Numbered from the stretch's first letter, positions 12,358 through 25,600 are shown. The stretch is 64,000 nucleotides of DNA from Liolophura sinensis (GCF_032854445.1 NC_088304.1:32544810-32608809); one strand, 5' to 3'. Program-made: numbers and translations. Notes: a model not told the origin generated them from the letters alone.

Positions 12358-15300
12358 CTGGAAGACAAAAGAAAAAATTCATTTAACCCCATACAGGTAT
12401 ATGAGACTTTATTCCCTGCACTGGTTTTCAGAAAGTTTTATGAAGTTAGAGGCTATATCATTTTGTTCCTTTTGTAACCCTTTATCAATACCAGGCTGTG
12501 GTATCTGTGACTTCAGGCCTTTGTTATCTAACAGGTGTGTGATAATCACACCCCTTGCACAAGTTAGGTGGGTTTTTATGTTACCACACCTACATTTTGT
12601 TTCAGGAATGCAAAGGGGTGGGAGTGTAATAGCACAACTCAAAAGGCCTGAGACATTTAAACTCACACAGCATACTATAGTGGGTATTGTTCACATGTGG
12701 CTTTCTCCAATTTTGAGTTAATCAATTAAACTCTGTACGTCAGAACTGTACGTACGGTTTGACATGAACATATACTTTACCAAGGGCAGTGGTTTGCTCT
12801 GAGCACCTGGCATATATACTACAGTGACACATTCCGGAGAAAAGCATCAAACAACAATCAAATAAATAAACAGGGGGCCAAAGTAGAGCATGTAATATGT
12901 ATACTCCTTTAAAGGTATGGTAAATGAATCAAAATTTCATCCCAAAAGTGAAAACAAACGTCATAAAGTATTACTCTTACATACAGTGCTGAAACCTTAA
13001 TAAATATATTTTACATCTGTTGTTCCTACAGGTATCTGTTGTCCCTACAGGTATCTGTTGTTCCTACAGGTATCTGTTGTCCCTACAGGTATCTGTTGTT
13101 CCTACAGGTATCTGTTGTTCCTACAGGCATCTGTTGTCCCTATACGTATCTGATGTTCCTACAGGTATCTGTTGTTCCTACAGGTATCTTTCGTTCCTAC
13201 ACATATCTTTTGTTCCTACACGTATCTTTCATTCCTACACGTACCTTTTGAACAAACCTCAAAACACCTATAAGATCTTTCAAAAAAAAAAATCCCAGAA
13301 TCAGGCAAGATGTGCAACTTCATCATAGGCGACATTTTAGTGACTGTCCCCATAAAATGTTTGTATTCATTTTTTTTTCTAAAAAAAAGGAATCCAAACT
13401 TAAATGATTTAAAGGAATCAAATGAATCCCTGTATCAGTCGGCCACTGCGTAGTGACACGTTTAAACACAGTTGTGTAAGATTAGTGCGAGTACAGACAG
13501 GATAACAAATCTGAAGAAACAACCCAGTCGCTCCACTCGTGAAACCATTCCAAAAGAAAGCTCAAGTTTCCCACTTACTTATTTTGACGATATTCCTGAT
13601 TCCACCGATACCAAGTATATAGGCCTAGGCCTAAATATGTGGTCACACATACTGAATGTAGGGCTCTCTATGTGAAAAACTCACTTAGGCCTACGTACAC
13701 GTGTGTCCAGTCATGCTAAGTTCTCCAGTAACACTGAAGGCTTTGTATAAGCTGATGTTGAGCGCGCTGACTTCTATAGTGTGCAACGGGCGTTTGTCCA
13801 GATCTGGGCAACTCTTAGCTTGAGATCTAATACAGAATACTGAAGTCATTTAATGTGAAATGTTATGTCTAGCCTTGTGACTCGGGATGTGGCCCAGGCT
13901 GTTATGCAGATGCTGATGACTCCTGCTGATGACCCCTGCTTTCCGCTCATTAAAAGTTTTCGTTGTCATATTTAAGATTATAACCAGGTGTCAGCATGTA
14001 CTCACACCAAGTCTTGGTCAAACAAAATGTGAAGAAGTAGGCGTACCAGCAGGCGTAGAGATGATTACCAAAAGCTGCTTAAAAATCTCCACAGGATGCA
14101 TACAAGCTGTCAACTTCCAGCTTTTGTATGAAGTCTTGTATAACATTTTAATCATGCTTTTTATTGTATGATCGTTCTCTGTTAATAATTTCTAAAATCA
14201 ATACGTAGTGGTTGTCAGGCAGTCTGATTTTGTAATTCATACGCGCTGTAGAGTTTCTGTCACGTTCGTCCAAGTGAAAAGCCCTCTCAGTTCGGTCCAA
14301 ATCGGAAATCATTGAGTGAGGCTCCCAAGGGATGGAAGAATTAGAAACATATTCACTGGAATTCGTTATTCATTACTGCATTATGCGTATTTTCGAGCAT
14401 GCATTGAAAATAACTAGTGTATATATAAATACGCATATAGATTACATGTTGGCAATTCTGCACTGAATTTACCACAGACATTATTAGGACAGATATCATG
14501 TTGTCTCGGGGATTGAGGGATACCTTCCAAAACCTCACCTGTCCCAGGGCTGCAGGTGTCATATGAAACGTACGTGGTTACTGTGTGATGGATGACAGGC
14601 CCTTCGATGTGTATTCCCTCTACCGCTCAAATTTGTGGTCAACAAATTGTTGTGGGTTTTGAACTCATTATGATAGCGTTATACAACAGCGGCCAGCATT
14701 ATGACGGCAGTGGGTTTTGAAGTCACTATGATAGCGTTATACAACAGCGGCCAGCATAATGATGGCAGTGGGTTTTGAAGTCATTATGATAGCGTTATAC
14801 AACACCGACCAGCATTATGATGGCAGTGGGTTTTGAAGTCATTATGATAGCGTTATACAACAGCGGCCAGCATTATGATGGCAGTGGGTTTTGAAGTCAT
14901 TATGATAGCGTTATACAACAGCGGCCAGCATAATGATGGCAATGGGTTTTGAAGTCAATATGATAGTTATACAACGACGGCTGGCATTATGACAGCAGTG
15001 AGTTTTGAAGTCACTATGATAGCGTTATACAACAGCGGCCAGCATTATGATGGCAATGGATTTTGAAGTCATTATGATAGAGTTATACAACACCGACCAG
15101 CATTATGATGGCAGTGGGTTTTGAAGTCACTATGATAGCGTTATACAACAGCGGCCAGCATTATGATGGCAGTGGGTTTTGAAGTCATTATGATAGCGTT
15201 ATACAACAGCAGCCAGCATAATGATGGCAATGGGTTTTGAAGTCAATATGATAGTTATACAACGGCGGCCGGCATTATAACAGCAGTGAGTTTTGAAGTC

Positions 15301-18300
15301 ATTATGATAGCGTTATACAACAGCGGCCAGCATTATGATGGCAATGGGTTTTGAAGTCACGATGATAGAGTTATATAACTGCGGCCAGCATAATGATGGC
15401 AGTGAGTTTTGAAGTCATTATGATAGCGTTTATACAACAGCGGCCAGCATTATGATGGCAATGGGCTTTGAAGTCACTATGATAGAGTTATACAACAGCG
15501 GCCAGCATTATGATGGCAGTGGGTTTTGAAGTCATTATGATAGAGTTATACAACAGCGGCCAGCATTATGATGGTAATGGATTTTGAATGAGTGAGTGAG
15601 TGCGTGCGTGCTTGGGGTTTAACGTCGTACTTAACAATTTTTCAGTCATATGACGACGAAGGAATCTTTAGGGTGCATGTACGTGTAATGTGCCTCCTTG
15701 TAGCAGGACGGATTTCCACCGCTCTTTTATTTAGTGCTGCTACACTGAGACGACTTACCGAAGGCAAGTAAGCTGCCCCGCCCGAGCCATTATACTGATA
15801 CCGGTCAACCAGTCGTTGCACTATCCCCTTCATGCTGAACGCCAAGCGAGGAAGTTACAACTTCCTCTTTTAAAGTCTTAGGTGTGACTCGATCAAGGAT
15901 TGATCCTGGATCTACCGGTCCCAAAGCAGACGCTCTACCAACTGTGCTATCCGGGCCGGTACAATGGATTTTGAAGTCATTATGACAGAGTTATACAACA
16001 GCGGCCAGCATTTGATGGCAATGGGTTTTGAAGTCATAATGACAGAAGTGCACACTACATGAATGCTATACTTCATTTGCCTTCAAATACTCCGAGAAAT
16101 AAATTAGAAACTGTCATTCTTAACTTAATCCATTTATTTTGTAATATAGTTTTTAAAGGTTAGATAATTTTTGATGAATTGATACCCATCCTCCCCATTC
16201 TTGAGAATGAACTGTCTCCATCACTCTCCCGCCAAGGTAGAAACGTGGCCAGTACAGGGAAGTCTGTTCTGTAGTCGGGCACAATTGTTCTACCCTCATG
16301 GACATTTCACACAAGTTTTACTCACATGTAAGTGAGAGTTGTTAAGTGATGAATCAGCAATCCCTCGAGTTCCCTTCCTATATTCCATATGGAAAGTTCC
16401 ATGTAAATCATGCCACATAACAATCGGATCATTGGATAAATTACATTGTCTTGAACCGAGTAACTAAAAGGTGAGAAAGCTAAAATAAAAACTGATTCGT
16501 AACTTAATTTGGTATTTAATTTACTGCATGTCATGTAGGAAAGATAAACACAGCTGCTCCGTATCCTGTCAGTTCTGATCAGAGAAGCATGCAGTTGTCA
16601 TGGGCAACACTCCTTGCTGTGCTAGCGGGAATATTTTCGCCACACCTGCTCTCTCTACGGCTGTTTCTAATAATCAGCTGCAAGGAAAAAAAACGAGCGA
16701 ACTCCACACCCATCATTTGAGCGCTCATTTGTTTCATTCGTTTTAACCGTTAGGCCTTTTATCTGACTCAATCAACTCACCCTGCATTTGGCCTTCAGGA
16801 AGACGTGGTTTTCCATTTCCATGCTGCTCTTGGTTATAGGATTACCTGCCTGCCGCACAGCTTCATCTCTGTTCGGACAAGAACAGACAAATGGGAGTTA
16901 AAAGTCTACACAAACTATCAAGCTAAGCAAACACATGAAAGCTGAGGACAAACTTTTTCCATAAAAAAAGCGATTTTATGATTTCTATGGACAATGCTAA
17001 AAAAAAATAACAAGAGTTACAGAAACCTGAAATAGCTGCTGTTCACCTGCTGTGGGCTATCAAAAACAGATACATGTATTCAAAACAAACAGGAAAGGAA
17101 GACCTTTTCAGGAATCTTGCCAGTTCATGCCGGTTGAGACGAGATTGGGTGGGGCTCTCTCGAACTAACGCGGCTCAAAGGTGTATTCAGTCTAGCAAGT
17201 ACTGTAAAATCTCGGCTTTTAGCTGCGTTAGTTGCCGAGAGCCAAGAACTACGGCAATGTACTTGAAAAACCAAAAAGAAAGATTTTTCCAAATGTCCAT
17301 GTCACATCAGTTATTAAATATGTGATACTAAAATATGTTTACTTTTACATGGGTTAAAACCTTCACTTGGAAACAGATGTGGGCAAGATTCTGCTGGCTT
17401 CACACCAAATCTATGTGAATGCATTTAGATTCCACTAAGACATGACGCAAATAAAGGTCTGGCATGTATATTTATACAAATGCACCCCGAGGAGAGAGAC
17501 CATCCAAACAACAAAATCACCATGTTTCAAAATACATGTGCAAGTAGAGCTGTTCGTTGCAGCTAAAGCTTGCACTGAACTTAGCATATGGTCCTGAACA
17601 CAATAAAAGAAGGGGAGTGCACTAGATATCGCCACAAGTTTTTTAAAATTTATTTCATATATTTATTTGATAGATGTTTTACGCCGTACTCAAGAATATT
17701 TCACTTTTACGACGGCGGCCAGCATTATGGTGCAAGGAAACTGGGCAGAACCCAGGGGAAACCCACAACTATTTGCAGGTGGCTGGAAGACCTTCTCATG
17801 TACAGCTGGAGAGGAAGCCAGAATGAGCCGGACTTTATCTCACAGCGACCACATTGGTAAGAGGTCTGGGTCATTGAGCCACGCTGGCCTGCTAACCACC
17901 TCGGCCACTGTCTTTCTTTCTTTATTTTTTAAAATTTATTTATGAATCAAACATTCGACCAAAAGCAGCTTTGGCTAACTCAGTATGCACTAGTTGTTGT
18001 GAGTTCATTGTGGCAGCATGTACTCAAACAAGAAAACAATCTAGACCCATTTAACTTTTATTGTTGTGGGATTCCCCATGGCTGTTTACATTTTTGATGA
18101 CGTCATCCGTGGTCCTTAATCCAACTTCCTTTAGGACCTACATTCCTGACAATCTATGAAGTTTTAGAAGTCTTTATTTTCTTCTTTTTTTTATAAACCG
18201 CATATTCCACCTAACTGTTTTTATTGTTTCTGTTTGCTTTATTTTGACGACCTAATGGGCTAGTGCTTAACAAAGCCTGGAGTCAGCAGATTATTTTCCC

Positions 18301-18529
18301 ACTGCCTATCCATCACCATTAGGGGCCCAGAATCCGCTATCCCTCGCTCTGTTCCTACATCCTGGTTAGTTTTCCCATTCGGTTTCTTATCAACTGCAAC
18401 ACATGAAACAAAATGTTAACATCCCAGAGCGCCACCAAATGAATACAAAAAGCGGAAGTATGCTTACATCTGAGCAATAACTTTTTTCCGAAATCCAAGA
18501 CCTCGCCAATCTTGTCCGTCTGCCGCCAT
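12306..18529 (-). CDS. MED15: MED15 (Mediator complex subunit 15), N-terminal part, exons 1-3
   Basis: Mediator tail subunit that receives signals from DNA-bound activators through an N-terminal three-helix KIX-like domain and passes them to RNA polymerase II in the nucleus. Three minus-strand exons join in phase: 18468-18529 (MAADGQDWRGLGFRKKVIAQ), 16781-16868 (containing DEAVRQAG and MENHVFLKAK) and 12306-12357 (EEYLALVARLILHIKEI). Together they match the start of animal MED15 residue by residue (DWRS.FRQKLVSQI, SK.MESHVFLKAKTR, EYLSLVARLI.HF). All borders are GT/AG. The Gln-rich middle and the conserved C-terminal mediator-binding region are not visible. Either intron 3 exceeds 12.3 kb and runs off the window, or a short exon was missed. 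Head to head with NOC4L. Confidence 0.93.
13016..13252 (+). repeat. 19-bp minisatellite, about 12 copies
   Basis: Unit tacaggtatctgttgttcc, with ccctacagg variants and drift to acacgtatctttcgttcc at the right end. Lies in MED15 intron 2. Confidence 0.96.
13253..14635. other. MED15 intron 2, no gene seen
   Basis: Short open frames at 13472-13675 and 13929-14171 show no family similarity and no recognisable repeats. Confidence 0.4.
14640..16035. repeat. 58-bp minisatellite split by a SINE
   Basis: Unit: ttatacaacagcggccagca, ttatgatggcagtgggtttt, gaagtcattatgatagcg. About 16 copies run to 15587 and one or more resume at 15963 after the SINE. The segment tatacaacagcggccagcattatgatgg closely resembles the MetaSINE central domain (tatacgacggcggccagcattatggtggg), so the array was probably seeded by a SINE. 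Confidence 0.95.
15588..15962 (-). mobile_element. full-length tRNA-derived SINE with 12-bp target duplication
   Basis: 375 bp on minus. The 5' head ccggcccggatagcacagtt, ggtagagcgtc... is tRNA-like, with A box tagcacagttggtagagcg and B-box-like ggatcaatcc. The body contains gaggaagttgtaacttcctc. The 3' tail is gtacgacgttaaaccccaag followed by a cactcactcactcat repeat. AATGGATTTTGA occurs at both edges (15576-15587 and 15963-15974), a perfect target-site duplication. Confidence 0.95.
16036..16780. other. MED15 intron 2, no gene seen
   Basis: No repeat or exon recognised before the MED15 exon 2 donor at 16780. Confidence 0.45.
16781..16868 (-). CDS. MED15: MED15 exon 2
   Basis: The acceptor ends in GAACAG and the donor is GTGAGT. 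One base completes the split Ile codon, then 29 codons encode KIX-like helix 1-2 residues, including MENHVFLKAK, the most conserved string of the domain. Confidence 0.93.
17640..17915 (-). mobile_element. MetaSINE-type SINE, near full length
   Basis: Tail tatttatttgatagatgtttta, then cgccgtactcaagaatatttcac, cgacggcggccagcattatgg, gaaacccacaactatttgcaggtgg and a degenerate tRNA-like head (agcgaccacattggtaagagg...gccacgctggc) to about 17915. Lies in MED15 intron 1. Confidence 0.85.
18468..18529 (-). CDS. MED15: MED15 exon 1 (start codon)
   Basis: The ATG at 18529-18527 lies in AACATGGCGGC, a YY1-type motif over a start codon common in TATA-less housekeeping promoters. Twenty codons plus two bases end at a GTAAGC donor. 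An in-frame open stretch continues upstream to 18751. It is taken as 5' UTR because MED15 proteins begin only a few residues before the DWR motif. Confidence 0.9.
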
Positions 18530-19494
18530 GTTGAAAGCTGTCTGTCTGTCAAACTGCGCACAGTGACATTGACGTGCACAGAGCAAAACCTCTGCCGTCT
18601 GAGCCATGGCGGTACATGTATATATGCTGGCAAAGCCAAACTCTACATGGTCCCACACTGCCTTTAAACGCATTTGAGAAATAGTCCCTTTTCGCGTTAA
18701 GTTACCTGAATAGGCACTGTAAAGAAACATGCGGCTCATTGAGGTGGCCAAAATGCAGGAGAACCTTCTTCACATCCATATGTAGCCCCCCCCCATACAC
18801 CATGTGATTTTTTTTTAACTTTTAATTTTCTTTCATTTTTTCAAAAGTTCTGTAAAATGAATCTTATCGAGGTAAAACAGACGATTACGTGATTCAATGG
18901 AATGAGTCAGACAGGTTTATCTGTCTGTTTCTGATAATGGACGACGCCAGCCAGGTGAGAACAATGAAATATTTGGGGCTAACGTACGTTATGACGGATA
19001 ATAAGCAGGAAGTGGATGACTTTAAAAAATGTTTTCTTTTTTGTTCAACTGCAATTCTCCAATATGCAGTTAAGATTACTATACTAGATAACTATCCTAC
19101 ATTAGTATTCTATCATAATCCTCATAAAATTCGTTGTTCACTTTGCAGTCAGACTTGTTTGGATTAATGCCTATGAGTAAACATCACTTCCTCACTAACT
19201 ATATACTTATGATAGTGTTAATTAAAATGATTCTAAAATTTGAATAGGCTGGAATGCGTCTGACTTTGAAAGGTAACATGCGTACAGACGAGACTGATAT
19301 TTGCAGAAGCGGGTAGCAGAAAATGGAATGGCTTTGCGCTGAACAATTTTTGCCAAAGATCTTCTGTCGCCTTTTAAAATATTGATGAAATATGGGCGAT
19401 AAAAATGTTGATGGCATTGTTGAAGAAACGGAGTTCTGGAAACCTTAGTCTAGGCTGAAGAGGGGGAGATAACTCTGGTAGTGTTTATCACAGC
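18530..19494. promoter_or_regulatory. shared MED15/NOC4L divergent promoter region
   Basis: 965 bp separates the MED15 start codon (minus) from the NOC4L start codon (plus). I see no other gene and no convincing TATA box. A bidirectional promoter for two housekeeping-type genes is inferred from the geometry and the ATGGCGGC motif at the MED15 start. Transcription start sites cannot be placed from sequence alone. Confidence 0.55.
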
Positions 19495-19614
19495 ATGGCC
19501 GGTAAAACATGTGCGTCAAAGTCTTCTGTTAAAGAAATCAAACTCTGGACTCAGGAGTTTTTGAATGACCGAAAGAAATCGAATAATCTGCTGAACATAG
19601 TGGTAACCATTGAA
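19495..19614 (+). CDS. NOC4L: NOC4L exon 1
   Basis: The ATG at 19495 follows GTTTATCACAGC. Forty codons end in NLLNIVVTIE and a GTATGG donor. It aligns with the short N-terminal helix that precedes the first repeat helices of the family. No better upstream start is in frame. Confidence 0.88.
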
Positions 19615-22600
19615 GTATGGACTATTTTTCAAATGGATCTGTTGCTTTCGTGTACAGGAATCAATAATATGTTTCTACTTTCGTGTTACCTTGATGTTGT
19701 TGTTGTTGTGCACGTCTCTTCATGCTTGCAGGTCTTCCCACCCAGGGGAAGCCTTCTGTAATTCTTCAACCTCTTCACGTATGTAAGGTGTTTATTTAGA
19801 AGAATATTTCACTTATACGGCGGCGGCCAGCATTATGGTGGGTGGAAACCGGGCACAGCCCGGGGGAAACCCACGACCATCCGTAGGTTGCTGGTAGATC
19901 TTCCCAATTATGGCCGGAGAGGAAGCCAGCATGAGCAGGCCAATGAAATAAAAATGTGCATAAATTGCAATTAAAGTTGCTCATCTTTAAAGGTTGAAAA
20001 ATTGGGTAATTTTGCACACGGAACTCACCAGGGGACGAAGATATTCGAAAATGACTGAGCTAGTAAAGTTGTACTGCTGACAGTTTTATGGAGTTGCTTT
20101 GGCTAGTATCTACATGTTATCATGTTTGCTGTGTTCTTCAAAATTGTCTGAGATATCTACAAAAGCGTTCCCACTTGAGTGTGCATTTATAGTCTGGGTT
20201 ACCTGAATATGTGTGAGCTACTACATAAGCCACTACTTATTTATAGCCTGACAGCTGATGACGTATCTCATGAGAATCATCAAGTCATGTGACCGCGAGA
20301 ACAGGGTACTTTGCTAAATTCTGCCAGGTTTGAAAGTGGCTCGGTACTGCTTGGTACATTAGTACATCGTCAGATCTCCGTCACAGAGGAATACATGGCT
20401 TAGTGATCTTTTCTGCTCTTCTAGGGTGATTTCAAATCATCATTTACCATTAGCTTGTCAGAAAATTAAATGCAAGAATTACACTGCCACAGTGATTGGC
20501 ATGGTAATTTGAATGTGCTTGATTATGCATTAGAATCAGTGGACAGGTAGAATAGGGTGTTGTGTAAGTAATATGGTTGCATATGTTAAGTATATATGGA
20601 GAAAAACGTCCACAAGTATGTTCGATAAACACTGAAATTTTGAGGAATATTTACATGTGTTGTTTTTTTACACATACATTAAGCCTTCCTTAGCACCAAA
20701 AAGTGTTTTTATTTCTTATGTTCAGCAAAGCACGACTGTTGAAGTTCAGTTGGCTGGTGTACGTGCACTTCATAAAATTTTGCAGCACCTGGTGAAAAAT
20801 GGAGAACTGTACTCTGAACATCCGGACCAGGAAGGTAACCATGGCAAACAGCTTATCTTTTCAAGTTTTTCTGTCCTTTTGTTACATTTATCAATGTTAC
20901 TATCATACTGACTTCCTCTCTGGCCATATGTTGGAAAGTCTGCCAGCAATCTGCCGATGGTTGTGGGTTTCCCCTGGGCTCTGGCCAGCTTTCTCCCATC
21001 ATAAAATGCTGGTCGCCGTCATATAAGTGAAATACTCTTGAGTACGGCGTAAAGCATCAATCAAATAAATAAATAAATCAATCTTACTAGGAAGCTCACA
21101 TGTATTTATGGAGTACACACAGGAAATACATGTAAATTCCTTTGGTAGCAGATATCAGATGTTTGAATCCGACCTTGCTTTTATCTCTTTTCTTGTTTAA
21201 AGCACATGGCAGCAAAATTGACAGATTTCTGTATTTTTAGCAAGAGCAAAACTTTCTCCTTCATTATGTTGGGTGGTATCATGCATTAATCATTAGTCAA
21301 CCTGAAATCATTCTAAACATTTGCCTCAGGTGAAAGATGTCTTTCAAATTTAGGTTTTGGCTCCGTGATACATCAAATGCAGCTTTAATGTACTGTACAT
21401 ATTTTCTTCTTCTGTACAAATGAACCCCATATGTCTGAAATAAAATGGTATGATTATTAATATCTGTATTCCTCTGCCTACCTGTACATGTGTGTTTTTA
21501 ATAAGACAGGTAGAACACCAATCAAATAAATATATAAGACAGATAGCATATTGTGCCTACAGGTGACAGTGCAGCTGACAAGTACAGATCTTGGCTGCGG
21601 TGTAGATATGATGAGTGTGTCCAGCAGCTTTTGGGGTTACTACACAACACCAGCTCATCAGTACAGGTAAATGCAATCAAGAGCAAACCCAGGTATTTGG
21701 TTGTGGTGGATCAAATCTTCTGATAGGGGACAATTTGGATCTGAAAGGCTCTATGTTGTTTGTTTGTTATAAACAAAGGATTCCTTACAGAACATAACTA
21801 AAACCGTGGTTTAAAGAGGTTTACCATGTTCAACAGTTGTTACTTGATGGGTAGACACGTAATGTAAGTGGCCTGGAAAAGAAATTTCGATAATACATAC
21901 ATGTACATACATTTTTTTCCGATGTGAAGACAGTTTTGCTGGAATATGGTCAATAGTATTTGAAGGTAACTGTCATTAAATCAAAAGACAGCACCAGCGT
22001 AAATGTATATACATGTATGCAGTAATGAAGTATCCCACATGAAGTTTAGAAAGCCAATTTTTTGTCTTTGTGATGTTGCGTGACTGAGATATCACAGTTC
22101 AAAGTATGGAAAATTGCACACAATGAGAAAATTGAAAGTTCTGCCATATAAGTTTTCAATTTTCAGTTTATCAGTTTTGTTCAGTCATGCACGAGTTAAC
22201 TCTATAACCTGAGAAGCCTGGTTTACCTTTTAACCATATGGGTATAAGTGACGCGACATCATGTTCCTGGATGCTTTAATATGGTGAATCCCATGGTCTC
22301 ATAAGAACTCAAAATAAAAGATTGATTTATTGAGATACCAAGCGCATCAGAAAAATATGTCCTTAGCTGTTTAGGTCTGTTTCCACCGCTGCTGCCTATT
22401 TCCAGGCCTCTTTGTGAGTAACTCAGGTCATATTGTTTACTCCCATTTGTTTTTCCCTGAAAATGTCCGCTGTGAATGGAATGTAAAATTCACGAGTTCT
22501 GTGACTTGTACATTTCTACCAACATTTGTCAAAGAGGCATATATAGCATATTGGTTATGAGTCAGAACAAAGCAGATGTCCTCAGAACAACCTCTTTAAG

Positions 22601-25600
22601 GAAAGATATGACATTCATGTGAACAGCCAACAGGCTATGTTAAGCATAGTGGTTACAGGGGTATAAATTTCTGGATTTCCCAAGCTCTGACAGTTTGTTG
22701 AGCCTTAGTTACAGTATACAATAAGGAAGTTTTGTGTTCGAACTCTTCTATCGCTAAAGTTAAAAGAAGTCCTACTGTGTCATGTGACTTTGTCAAAAAT
22801 GTTAGGCAACTTTTGCAGGATCACATTTACTAGAACATGGGCATCTGAAAAAAATTCCCCAAAGTTATTTAGAGTAGATAAAGGGTGGAGAAAACTGAGG
22901 AGCTGAATGTTTTGTGAACGTGAGGAGTTGTCGTTTGTGCCTCTAATACACATTGAGACCAGTGATTGGTAATTTAATGGCCACAAAGGTTGCCTAACAT
23001 TTTCACAATTCACGTAATACAGGACGACTTTTTACCTTGAACAACAAAAGATTTTCAAACAAAACTTGAAAACTCCCCTACTGAATGTGTCTATGGGTCC
23101 ATTTGTGATGTCTTACATGTACATGTGTTAATGTACATTGAAGACCGTCCAATGTTCTCCCAATATGATACACAGTTGTACATCATACGTGAGGAAGTTT
23201 GTCAGTGATTTGCCAAGAGCTTTCTACCCTAGGTACTCCAATGACCTGAACTAATAAAGCTGACCAATATTGTAGAAAATGCTTGCTTATGTGACTCATA
23301 ACATCAATATATTGAAAACAAATGAAGTACTGCCGCTGAGGACAGTTTTTGTGCTTGGTTTGTGTCCACAGGAGCTGGCGCTCTGCACCCTGATGAAACT
23401 TGTGAAGGCAGAAGGGGAATACCCTATACAGAAGCTGACCACCAATCAACTTCCATTTCCCAAACATTTGTTGAAGGTAAACCAATCAGCTTTCATCTCC
23501 CAAACATTTGTAAAGATGTCCACCAATCATCGTCCATTTCCCAAACAATTATGAAGGTAAATCAGTCAGCTTCTGTTTGCCAAACATTTGTTGAAAGTAA
23601 ACAATTAAGTTCTATTTCCTAAACATTGGCTGAAGGTAAGCCAATCAGCACCTATTTCCCAAACATTCACGGAAGGTAACTCTAGTTTAGGATTCAATTG
23701 ATTGCACACAATGGTTTTTGTGATGTTAGTTGTTGAATAGCCCTACTTTGAGTTACACAACATTGTCTGTGACTATAACTAATAAAGCGAGAAGTGGAAC
23801 CTTGCCTGTTATAGCATGCAGTATATTGATTATGTGATGGCTCTAACAAATATTCTTTAGCCAAGAGAACGTATAAAATGTGATCAGCCTTTGTGGGTCG
23901 CAGAAATGTTGAGAGATCTTAAATGATCGGCTTAAGGGTCTGCTGAAGCCGTCTTTTCTATTTAAGTAGGCCCAGATTTTAAAAACCGCACGACGTTTAC
24001 CCTGGGCTTTTGCAATTAGTTTACGAAATGAAAATCTGTCTTAAAGCTAGGTCTTCAACTAGCTTATGCTGCATTAACATTGAAGCTTGTCATTAGCCAT
24101 TTTCTGAGGGCCCACCTGTCCACAGCTTACTCTGAAAAAACACTATTTTTAAATGGGAGAATGACATCCCCCAGGCTATTTGGCGCAGCCCTGTATATTA
24201 TGTATGTTTTGCAAGAATAAAAGATTAAAAAAAAAAACAGAAGTCTGTACTTATCCAATCTGGAAGTCAACAAGTTCATGTTTTTTAGATCTTTATAAAG
24301 AATCTTTCATGAGCAGTTTAGAAATGATTTCAATTCGGTTATTTGGAATTTAAGGCTAATGCAAAATGAAGGATTGTTGGAAAGATTTATAAACAGGAAT
24401 TACACGAATTAAAAATCAAGACATGGTTTTAACTTGTTGATTTCAGCTACACATAAATGATAAAAATGACTTAATACTTTGTGAAATAATGCTTAGTATT
24501 TCTCACATGTCCATTGACCAATACAAAGTGAAGTAAGTCAACCTTGTTTTGGTTTGTGTCAACAGGAGATCTATTGTAGGCTTACAGATGATGGTCATGA
24601 CATGGGACACCTCATCACCAGGTTCTCAGAATATCTGCAGTTTGATGATGTTCGATATTTCATCTTTAAGATGCTTTTGCCTGAAATTCAGGAGCGACAA
24701 AAAAAGGTGAAAATGTCAAGTTGAATAGTCAGAATAGAGAGAGCTGACAGTTCCATTCCAAATTGAGATGGCGACTCATTGAACATGGCCATTGTGTCAA
24801 CAAATGTAATCAGTTTCCCGAAAAATCGTCAGCTCAATATGGTAATAATGACCTAAAATTAAAAGGTTGACCATTTTACCTGATTTATCTCTTTTGACAT
24901 TTGTTTTGAAGGTAGAATCATATATGACTTGAAAAAATGTAAATTTGTTTTTGCAAATGACATTTATTTACCTCTAAAAATGCTTCTCTGTGTGAAAATC
25001 TGAAATTTTAAGTCATTTTCCATAATTTCAAATTTGAATCACATCATCCAGCATTCTGTTGCTCAGATTCTCTCTAAGCCCCTTAAAAGAGGAAGCTGGA
25101 ACTTCCTCGCTTGGCGTTCAGCATGAAGGGGAAAGTGCAACAGCTGGTTGACCTGTTTCAATATCGGGCGGGGTTGCTTACTTGCCTTCGGTAAGGCATC
25201 TCAGTGAAGCAGCACTAGATAAAAGAGCGGTGGAAATTCGTCCTACAACAAGGAGGCACATTACCTGCACTCTAAGGATCCCTTCGTCCTCATATAACAA
25301 AAATTGTTAAGTACGACGTTAAACCCCAAGCACTCACTCACTCACTCACTCACCCCTAAGCCAGCGGCCCCGGACCAATGAGGTCGGTGGCTCTTTACAC
25401 TTAGGTTCACCTGCGGAGATTTGTCAGGTTCCTGGCTTTACATGGTGATCTTCTCCTCTCAGGTACCTGACTCATATTTTTTATCAGTGAATTGGAAAAT
25501 ACTCCACCATGAAGAACAAGAAGAGTAGTATATTGTATTGCTGTACACTTTTAGTCATATGTGAGTTGATTGATGATAATGAAGATGTGGAGGCATCACC

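Noticed and set aside
15888-15962. tRNA gene on minus strand (A-box tagcacagttggtagagcg)
   Set aside because: It is the 5' head of a full SINE with a target duplication; the tRNA 3' half and anticodon arm are not intact. Other tRNA-like heads (32748, 52860, 53870, 54460) were rejected for the same reason.
18530-18751. N-terminal extension of MED15 to an upstream in-frame start
   Set aside because: MED15 orthologues start a few residues before the DWR motif. The upstream stretch (SMSRMFLYSAYSGN...) is not conserved and most likely 5' UTR.
25081-25100. ggaagctggaacttcc palindrome as a regulatory site
   Set aside because: It is the conserved aagaggaag.t..aacttcctc hairpin of the SINE family, present in other copies (15850, 54375).
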